From: Isohypsibius dastychi
Taxonomy: Eukaryota > Tardigrada > Eutardigrada > Parachela > Isohypsibiidae
Direction: 5' to 3'
Assembly (NCBI GenBank): GCA_034696485.1
Contig: JAQIWT010000685.1
Location: 1-16,346, forward strand
DNA length: 16,346 bases
Shown here: positions 9,522-16,346 of the stretch, in pieces
Layout of the letters: each line of letters opens with the position of its first letter
Position numbering within the stretch: the stretch's first letter is position 1
Program-made: the position numbers and the translations under genes
Notes under the pieces: model-generated
What the model was told of the DNA's origin: nothing
The model's database searches: none
What the model saw: only the letters and a program-made list of their open reading frames with translations

Positions 9522-12248
9522 ATGTCGACTTTGGTTCAAGATCATTTCCAGCCAGGTGAGACACTCCTCACTTGCCACCCATGGATCTCCTCTGTCAATG
9601 TTAACCTTCGGGATTTTGTTTGTGCGAACTGTTTTACCCATGCGTCCGAGCTTCCGCAGTCTGGATCGATGAAGAAGTGCTCGTCTTGCAAGGCTGTGTC
9701 GTACTGTGGAGTGAGATGCCAGGAACCTCACTGGAAAGAGGAACACAAGCTGGAATGTGGTTTCATGAAAAGATTGATCAGGAGCACCGAGGGGATGTTT
9801 GTGTTCCAGAGCCAAAAGTTCGATGAAGGGTACCGAGCTATTCTTGGGATTGATCCACTACGACTGACTCGCAAAATGATGGTTCTGAAGCTGGTGAACA
9901 ATTTCTTGTTGGGGATATCCAAGGATCCAGAATTTCCCGCTAAATTCGAGGCATTCCTCGCCGTCAAGTTTATCCCCCGACCCGCTCGTCGCCCTCCCCC
10001 ATCTGCACCTGCTGCTGAACACAAGGGGATTCAAATATTTGAAAGGGTGAGTTCTGTCTTGCGGTCTCCTCCATGAAATCGTTAAATTCACAAGTTTTAC
10101 TGAATACAGTATTCCCTGTTAAAGTGAACTCCTGTCCGTTAGGAAAAAAGCGTTCACGATTCGCAGGTGTTCACGATTCACAGGTCGGACCCCTAGGGGT
10201 TTGAAATCTTTCGTAGTAGGGGTCCGAGATAATACAAGGGGGGCAGCTTTACTTCTTGCTGAAAAACTGCTCTACCATCTGGTATTGTGGGTTGCACTTG
10301 AACAGCAAGCTTCTGTTCAAGAGTAAGCTTAGTATTTTTAGATGGTGTATCGAGCTTACGCTTCGGAGTAGCGGGCATTTTATACTCAATAATGAACACG
10401 GTTTAGATCAGTTTTTGAGCTGTTTTCGAATAATTTTGTTTTTTGGAAACAGTGAGTGTTCACGTTCACAAGTGAAATTTTAATGGCCCGTCAGAAAAAA
10501 AGCGTTCACTGTTCACGTTTGGGAGGTGTTCACGATTCAAAGGTTCCCCCCTTGTAAAATTTAGCTTGAACGCGCGGTTAGTAAAAAAGCGTTCACGATT
10601 CGGAGGTGTTCACGATTCGCAGTGTTCACTTTAACAGGGAATACTGTATAAGAAACTGCGTGGAAGTTTGATGTTTTCAATATCATCGCAGCAGAGCTTC
10701 CTCTGTCACAGGATATTTTGTTCTTTAATGTATCAGGAATTTTTATAGAAACTCGCTGCGGAATAGGACCAGAAGGTCTCTTATTTTACATACAACTTGT
10801 AAAAAACTTGTATACCCTAAAATTCAGTTATTTCGTTTCATTACTCAATCATGAATATACATCGCTAAATTTGTGCCAATGTAACTCTGTGTCAGAAACC
10901 GTGAATGGTATGAAGTTGATTCAGGTGTCAAAAAGTACATTCCTATTGAAAAATGAATCAATGGAACTTCAAGATCAATGGAGGTTCTGTCCACCACAAA
11001 ATCTGAAAAGGTTGTTGTAATTTGCAGAACTTTAGTGAACATGGCGAAGTGGATCGATTCGAGGAGTCGGAATATGAGCATATTGTCATGGCAGCTTTTG
11101 GACTGACAAGAGAGGAATATCGGGACAAACTGGGCAGCAAGTACAACCTTGATGAATTTTTCCAGCGATTTCGCTGCCGGGGATCAAGCATACTTTCGCC
11201 TACGATTTCAAGTATGATGATCGCAGAAACGTTTTATCTGGAAACCGCGCAGATGGACACGTCTTGTGAACCGAATTGCAGCCTCATAGGAAAACCAAAG
11301 ACTGTCGTCATCCGGGCACTCGAGCCGATTTCCAAACCACTGCGATTGGCCAGCTGCAAAATCTCAGGACATCCAGGATTGCTGGTAATAATTCCATTTA
11401 CGTTAGTTGGTTTAATCCAGAATCTGGACGGCAAACAGGGGGGGGGGGGGGGGGGTAAAAAAATCTAGTTATAAATCCTGTATCGAGGAATCATTTCACG
11501 ATGTAGGGATAAAAAACATATTATCAAAAACTTTCGTGACGTCACGCCGCTGGCGTTTACGCAGTGCAACTGCAACAAGCTCCTCACGAGAGGCTTTGAT
11601 ATTATATGTTTTGTCTTTCAGGGGGTTCGTTCGTCCGCGGCTGAGTTGAAGCGGCTTTTGGCTGACATGGGAAAACCTTGCTCTGGAAAGTATTGTACTC
11701 CGGAATATCACGCGGAAATGTTTCCTCTACGTTGCGCCAATGCTGCATGTGACCACCCACTTCCGTCGGACGATCGAGCTCTTCAACCATGTCCGAAATG
11801 CAATTCTGTCATGCAAGCAGACCGTTTGAAGACTGGTCTTTTTCGACTGAACCAGTTTGGAGGCATCTACAATGACCAATCCAAACCTCCCACTGAGCGA
11901 ATTGTTCAGCTGCGAACTGATCCTGTTATTCACCCGAATAACCTTTTTGCGGTCTCAGCCATCGACAGTTCGCTGTATCAGCTTGCTCAACAGCCAGGGT
12001 ATTTGTGGTCAACTGCTCGTGTGATGTTGCCGTTCATTAGAAAGTGCCATCCGAAGAGCGACCTCGTTCTGGGCGTTTTGTTGGAAGCTGTGGCAAACGA
12101 CTACCGACATTTTGCGATAAAATCGGATGTTCAACTGACGGAGGGGATGAATTATTTACGCGAGGCTTACGGGATTATGATTTTGAACGGAGTGAGAACC
12201 GAGGCTGACTTCCGACAAGCTTGCTACTGGTACGGAGTAATTCAATAA
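9522..12248 (+). CDS. SMYD-type protein (MYND zinc finger, degenerate SET, C-terminal helical region)
   Basis: Three in-phase exons (9522-10046, 11028-11384, 11622-12248) encode about 502 residues. SMYD proteins are lysine methyltransferases whose split SET domain is interrupted by a MYND finger. Residues ~35-84 form a full MYND finger: CANC, CSSC, YCGVRC, then HKLEC. The second exon carries the SET core, but the usual NHSCxPN substrate/cofactor motif reads MDTSCEPNC, so the Asn-His pair is lost. The later GEE(L)...Y element is also missing (RALEPISKPLRLAS). The last exon has a post-SET-like cysteine cluster (RCANAAC; CPKC) and a helical tail (YLREAYGIM). The ATG at 9522 is the first Met before the GETLL strand. 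Intron 1 (981 bases) holds a transposon and intron 2 a long G run. Splice choice around exon 2 is the weakest point; a missed short exon could supply the absent SET residues. It is probably catalytically altered or inactive. Confidence 0.75.
10107..10129 (+). repeat. left terminal inverted repeat
   Basis: A 23-base repeat, perfectly matched by the reverse complement at 10624-10646 and preceded by TA. Confidence 0.9.
10145..10618 (+). repeat. subterminal direct repeats inside the element
   Basis: The 11-mer GTTCACGATTC occurs five times in the same orientation: 10152, 10169, 10528, 10591 and 10608. The pairs at 10145-10179 and 10584-10618 form near-identical 35-base units, and a variant unit lies at 10496-10538. 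Subterminal repeats of this kind can be transposase-binding sites; here they are direct while the ends are inverted. Confidence 0.75.
10193..10378 (-). pseudogene. N-terminal remnant of a CENP-B/pogo-type transposase
   Basis: On the minus strand from ATG 10378 the frame begins MPATPKRKLDTPSK and then KLTLEQKLAV. This basic leader followed by L-T-L-E-x-K-L is the start of the helix-turn-helix DNA-binding domain of CENP-B, Tigger and jerky proteins. After about 25 residues the similarity stops abruptly and an unrelated 37 residues lead to a stop, as expected for an internal deletion. It is too short to be a working transposase. Confidence 0.6.
10624..10646 (-). repeat. right terminal inverted repeat
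   Basis: A 23-base repeat, the reverse complement of 10107-10129 and followed by TA. Confidence 0.9.
11438..11455. repeat. 18-base poly-G run in SMYD intron 2
   Basis: Eighteen G residues are followed by taaaaaaa, within the intron 11385-11621 and about 53 bases after the donor. It is a potential slippage or assembly-error site and could form G-quadruplex structure. Confidence 0.9.
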
Positions 12249-12540
12249 CACCTGCGGAGAACGTAATTAATCTCGGTCAGCGCCTTCAGAATTTTTGTTA
12301 GATATTGTTTCTGAGATTCTTTGACACATTTTATGTGTCCACTGTTTTGGCAGAATAATGATCAATCTCACACTGTTGTTTTTTTGACGTACAGCATTTT
12401 TCGTTAGCTACTTGAATCTTGTGAGAAAGTCATCTTAATGGTTTTCTATTAATCCTCAGTCGGACTGTCTAAAATTTGCGAACTTCCGTAGCAAATTTTG
12501 CTGTTATAATTCGTTAACGGAAGCAGTACCGGTGTCTTCC
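11622..12540 (+). repeat. duplicated block, right copy (SMYD last exon plus 3' flank)
   Basis: Direct-orientation partner of about 8118-9000. The exon part (to 12248) is open and belongs to the intact gene model; the flank part is non-coding and diverged. Confidence 0.6.
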
Positions 12541-12966
12541 AAACATGGTTTCTAACGAGGCTCTTTACTTCAGCATACCTGTGCGCATGGATTGACCCTG
12601 AGGATCAGCTTGAGTCAATAATAGAGGCATCACATTCCACACCACCATCCCGTTTTCGGCGCGTTTCAAAACATGTGTGCGTACTTGTTCAAACAATGAT
12701 GTTCGCTCTTGCTCTCAACTAACCATATCACGATTCATACGTCTCGCACCTGGAACCAATCATTCTTTGACAATCTGAATATTTCTTTCAAGCCTGGCAG
12801 TTTAGTTCACATTTTTACATGGGAATAAGTTGAGTGGGAGAGGGATTCGCGTTCAGTTGCTTGTTCAGCTGACTCTTCGGCTATACTCGAATCGCGTTTT
12901 CTTGCGAAGTGGGAACAGAGCCTTCTCTCTCGTCCTGAATTACGAAGCTCATTTGGAATAGCGGTT
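12249..12966. other. intergenic between SMYD and PLC copy 2
   Basis: The first ~290 bases match the flank of the SMYD duplicate. The rest shows no coding pattern and no AATAAA. Homology to the start of PLC copy 1 begins at about 12935, so the promoter of PLC copy 2 probably lies in the last few hundred bases. Confidence 0.4.
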
Positions 12967-15089
12967 ATGGATGCGGAGCACTTGAGCGCTGCCCAGAAGA
13001 TCCTGCGTTCGTTGAGCAATGTCAGTAATTTGAGCAACTCGCGAAAGAATTCGCCAGTCGATCTGCCTACCATCACCATCACAAAAGAGGAAAACCAAAA
13101 ACAAATCGAACAAGTTGAATGTTAGTGGAGTGTGCAAAGAAATTGGCATCCTGAATAGCACTCATCTTCTATGTAAATTGCAGTTGACAAGTCAGTCAAA
13201 TCGCTGATGAAAGGATGTCAGCTGATAAAGGTCAACGCCGGACCACGAATGTACAAACGAGTGTTCTTTTTGGATCCGGATTATACGACGGTTTTCTATC
13301 ATGAGCCGTATGGTTATCGATACCGTGCATGCAAAAACAGACCGCGAACCGGTACGTAGTTGAAGTGATCAGTGGCAAGAATTTGCAGCAAACAAAAATT
13401 CGGAAATTATCCAGAAAAGTTGTGTTTCGAAAGTGTTCAATGGTCGTGATTAATATTATTATTCTTCCTCGGCGGTTCCAACGTTTGGAACTGTGCGTAT
13501 TTTCTAGTGGACCTCCACGCTGTCCGTGAAGTGCGAATAGGCTACAAAAGCGACGTCTTCATATTCTGCAGCAAGAGCTCAAAATTCAAGAAGAACTATC
13601 CAGATGACCGATGTTTTTCTTTCATTCTGACGGGAAGAAAAACCTTGAACCTCATTGCACCAACCATCGAGCTCTGCAAATCGTGGGTTAATGTCGCACA
13701 ACACATCATCGATCGTAGTCAACATGAAAACCGAGAAGCACGATCAGAAAAGTATTCTACGAAGCATTCTAGTCCGGATTATATTCAGCTGGTCAAGTTT
13801 TGTTTGTTAATGCTAGATGGCTGAGAAGGCAATTTAGACTGACCGACACGTCCAACGACGGATATCTTAATTTCGAGGAATGCATGCGGCTTCTGGACCA
13901 TCTCAACCTACAATTCTCGAGAGATGAAGCTCTGAAATATTTTCAGGTATTTTGAAGAAAAAAATTTACTTTTTTATGTGACTATGTTTTTTCACGGCAA
14001 CCTGGTTTATTGTTCAGGGCGCCGGTGCGGAGATGAGAAGTGGGGAGGATCAGCCCGCGTTAGATTCCAGTGTATTTCATCGACTTTACACAAAGCTGTC
14101 AGAGCGACCGGATCTGCGTGATCTGTTTGAAGAGTTAGTAGAATATCTGATCCATTCCATCCAGATGACGCAATCCCGGCTCAGGTAATCAAGAGTAACA
14201 TTTTCATAGACATGCCTCAATTCGTAACTCAGAGTACTGGACCCTGGAGGATCTGCAGAATTTCCTGCAAAACATTCAGATGGAAGACAACCGCAATGTG
14301 GAAGCATGTGAGTTTATCGTCAAGACATTCGAACCGCTGGAAGAAAACCAGAAACTGAACCACTTCAGCATCACAGGTTAGTATACAAGGCGCATATGTA
14401 ATGAATGGCAAAGTGACATTTTCTGTTACAGGATTTCGGAATTATTTGCTCAATCAAAGACAGTTTCTTTTTCACCCCGAAAACAAGCAGGTCTATCAGG
14501 ATATGGGACATCCACTCAAGGATTACTTTATCGCCTCTTCGGTAAGGTCATCTACATTGATAATTAACTGTGCTAACTAATTGTCGCTCGTTATGGATAC
14601 CAACATGCCGAAGTGTTTCCCTTTTTCTTGAACTTGTTTGCATTACAATACGTAAAACCCACCAATTTGCAGCACAATACCTATCTTCTCTCAAATCAGC
14701 TGACTGGTGAAAGCAGCATTGAGGCGTATGTTTCGTGCTTTCAGAAAGGATGCCGTTGCGTTAAATGTGAGTGCACTCGTTTGAACTTCCAAAAAATTGA
14801 ATAACTTAAAAAATTAATCTTGGAAGTTATAATGGTAAGAGTTTGAGATATAAGAAGCAGGTGATCTAAACAACATATTTACTTTGAAAAGATCACGACG
14901 GGTCATCAGTTTCTATGCGTTTTTACAAATGTTGTGGTTCAGAGCGTTGATCAACGTATTTTTTTCAGTGGACTGTTGGGATGGTCCAGACGGTGAGCCG
15001 ATAATCACCCATGGCAGGACGTTCACATCAAACATTCATTTCCGTGACGTCATCTCTGTTGTTAAAGAATACGGATTCAGAACATCCCA
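12967..15089 (+). CDS. PLC-delta-like phospholipase C (copy 2), partial: N-terminus, PH, EF-hands and first part of X
   Basis: Nine in-phase GT-AG exons: 12967-13120, 13184-13351, 13508-13751, 13817-13946, 14018-14184, 14210-14376, 14432-14541, 14673-14766 and 14969-15089, about 451 residues. A PH domain spans ~58-180 ([11 protein letters not shown] at its start; [20 protein letters not shown]...KSWV). A canonical EF loop [12 protein letters not shown] follows near 200. Then come an EF-like region ([22 protein letters not shown]) and the X domain (SSHNTYLL at 379-386). His381, Asn382, Asp413 and His426 match catalytic residues, but the residue matching E341 of PLC-delta1 is Lys411 (AAA, 14763-14765), so the calcium site should be damaged. 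The next exon of copy 1 ([12 protein letters not shown]) has no partner in the remaining 1.26 kb, which holds a transposase relic. The gene may continue beyond the window or be truncated. Confidence 0.8.
14185..14209 (+). other. 25-base intron, PLC copy 2
   Basis: gtaatc...catag lies between ...CGGCTCAG and ACATGCC.... Without removing it the frame meets TAA at once. Removing it gives [11 protein letters not shown], the same residues as in copy 1. The two copies differ at two of 25 positions. Confidence 0.65.
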
Positions 15090-15338
15090 GTAAACGCTTT
15101 TTATAACCAAATCCTTATTGTACAAATCCTTATTGTTCTGCCGATCAAGTGGTACAAAACAAACTTGATTCAGGAAATCAAGCGCAACGGCAAGGATTTT
15201 CTTTACTGACAGGACCAAATCTCTGGGAATGTGTAAGAGAGCCCGCTTGGGCGAAAATCAAATATAGTTTGATATCAAAACGAGAACCGATTCTTCTACA
15301 CCACAACACAAATCGCAGGAGCAAAAATCAAGGAAATT
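15090..15338. other. post-exon region of PLC copy 2, no gene seen
   Basis: It begins with the donor gtaaacg that follows the ninth exon. Only about the first ten bases resemble the matching intron of copy 1 (4111-4163). It contains a short tandem repeat and then unrelated sequence up to the transposase relic. Confidence 0.45.
15108..15136 (+). repeat. short tandem repeat, two copies of CAAATCCTTATTGT
   Basis: The 14-mer is repeated with a 15-base period (15108-15121 and 15123-15136), about 20 bases after the last PLC exon, close to where homology with copy 1 ends. Confidence 0.8.
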
Positions 15339-16083
15339 TTACATGAATGACTCAAAACTTTTCCGAAAGCCATTCAGTACTGTTTCAGACTCCACCAAAT
15401 CCCAAGCCCGCGAAACCATTTCAAGATATTCGTTTCTTGAAGGTGCTTTGAGATTCCCACAACGAGTCTTGTTTCCTTGTTCAATTTGTTGACGAATAAA
15501 CTCCTTGCAAATTCTCTCGAAATTTGCTTTAAATGACCCAATAATCGCAACATCCAAAGGCTGATACGTGCCAGTCATACCTCCAGGAATCAAAATTTGG
15601 TGAACGTTCCTTTCCAAAAGCGCATCAGTAGACGGTGCAGATTTATGAGCAGAAAAGTTATCCCGAATCAGAACTTCGAATGAAGTTCCATTGAAAGTTT
15701 CGGATATCCAACGCTCATCAAGTTTAGTGTTCCACCAAGCCTTTCCTGCCGAATAAACGACAACATTTCCAGGAATTTTGAGGGTTTTCAGGATGGTCCG
15801 AGATAACTCTCCAGTATTTTTATTCCCTTTGAAGACGACGACTGCTGGAAGTTTGGTCCCGTCAGCACGAACAGCCAGAGACACGGTAAAATTCTCCTTC
15901 AAACACGGGGGAGAAATTACATGAACATGTGCATTCCAAAGTTTTGGAGCCCATCGTCAACCGTCCAAGGGACGTTTGATCCAAATTCAAGATGCGGGAT
16001 GGCTCATTCTCCTTCATCACTTCTTGCATTTCCACCATAAAATTGACAATCCCTATCTGTGAATAACAGATTTCAGCACACAA
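15339..16083 (-). pseudogene. pogo/Tigger-type DDE transposase fragment, frameshifted
   Basis: On the minus strand, 16083 to about 15930 encodes NEPSRILNLDQTS, the region of the first catalytic Asp. A one-base shift near 15925 then leads into the frame that ends at TAA 15339-15341. That frame carries VSLAVRADGTKLPAVVVFKG, the second Asp in IRDNFSAH and the third in GGMTGTYQPLDVAI, with 35 residues between the last two. This is the DDE_1 superfamily of CENP-B, jerky and Tigger proteins, which cut and paste DNA at TA sites. The N-terminal DNA-binding domains are absent up to the window edge, and no inverted repeat like that of the 540-bp element is found, so it probably belongs to another family. 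The frameshift makes it a relic. Confidence 0.8.
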
Positions 16084-16346
16084 GCCAATTTATTGATATC
16101 GAAATTAACTCTTCGATTACCAGGTGGGGTGAAAATCACCCCACGCTCTGTTAAAAATTTCATATCTTGTCAACTATGAACTTGATAGCTTTTAATTTCA
16201 AAATCAACGTTGAGTTTTGTCATTCCTACATTGTTGTCTCTTCAGAATGACGAAATTTTGATTCTAACTTCAAGAAACCGCCTGGGATTGTTTTTGTGGG
16301 TTCGCCACCAGTTTCCATTCAAATAAATGTATCTTTTACAGGAAAA
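16084..16346. other. right edge, no gene recognised
   Basis: AT-rich sequence with a strong hairpin at 16124-16144 and an AATAAA at 16322-16327 on the plus strand. A possible splice acceptor for the transposase (minus strand ttattcacag, about 16060) could mean that its 5' part lies further right. Confidence 0.3.
16124..16144. repeat. perfect hairpin, 8-bp stem
   Basis: GTGGGGTG is followed by the 5-base loop AAAAT and then CACCCCAC. It lies just upstream (in transposase sense) of the transposase fragment. It may be an internal inverted repeat or an element-end feature. Confidence 0.7.

Larger units (their letters stand above)
10107..10646. mobile_element. 540-bp Tc1/mariner (pogo/Tigger-like) non-autonomous element
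   Basis: Perfect terminal inverted repeats of 23 bases begin CAGTATTCCCTGTTAAAG at both ends (10107-10129 and 10624-10646). The element is flanked by TA on each side (10105-10106 and 10647-10648), the target duplication of this superfamily. The interior contains a remnant of the N-terminus of a CENP-B-like transposase on the minus strand and no DDE domain. It therefore looks like an internally deleted derivative of an autonomous element. It lies in intron 1 of the SMYD-type gene. Confidence 0.85.

Noticed and set aside
10718-11020. A 100-codon open frame in SMYD intron 1.
   Set aside because: It has low-complexity AT-rich composition, no recognisable motif, and is bounded by a good splice acceptor (ttgcag at 11027).
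13752-13824. An apparent premature stop in PLC copy 2 (ATG CTA GAT GGC TGA).
   Set aside because: It lies across a 65-base GT-AG intron (13752-13816). Splicing joins the PH exon to the EF-hand exon (EKWLRRQF) in frame, so the gene is not broken here.
14595-14609. A 15-base match (ggataccaacatgcc) between an intron of PLC copy 2 and the Y-domain exon of PLC copy 1 (4564-4578).
   Set aside because: The surrounding bases do not align, and one such match is not surprising by chance in a window this size.

Overview
The window is nuclear DNA of a small-intron animal, probably an invertebrate. The genes are split by GT-AG introns, many only 25-110 bases long. One gene ends in an AATAAA signal, and pogo/Tigger-type DNA transposons are present. 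The lineage cannot be fixed from the sequence. No viral, prokaryotic or CRISPR features and no RNA genes were found.

Layout, left to right: (1) 411-1490, a two-exon gene on the plus strand for an unrecognised small protein with two membrane segments, with an intron directly after its stop codon. (2) 1861-5510, PLC copy 1, a phosphoinositide phospholipase C of the PLC-delta type. Its PH and first EF-hand exons are broken by frameshifts and stops, while everything from 3098 on (EF-like, X, Y and C2) is open and keeps the catalytic residues. (3) 5724-7716, minus strand and convergent with PLC copy 1: a divergent HCN/CNG-type channel with six membrane segments, a C-linker and a cyclic-nucleotide-binding fold. 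(4) 8118-8722, an orphan copy of the last exon of a SMYD-type gene, with an internal stop. (5) 9522-12248, a three-exon SMYD-type gene (MYND finger, degenerate SET, C-terminal helical region). A 540-bp terminal-inverted-repeat element (10107-10646) sits in its first intron. (6) 12967-15089, PLC copy 2. It is open from PH through EF-hands into the X domain, but a catalytic glutamate is replaced by lysine and the homology stops after nine exons. (7) 15339-16083, minus strand, a frameshifted pogo/Tigger-type DDE transposase.

The main themes are duplication and decay. The two PLC copies have decayed in complementary places: copy 1 lost the N-terminal half, and copy 2 has an altered active site and lacks its C-terminal half within this window. 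The SMYD last exon is also duplicated together with its 3' flank. The two PLC copies share an intron of only 25 bases. PLC and a cyclic-nucleotide-type channel are both signalling proteins, but nothing here shows that the neighbouring genes act together.
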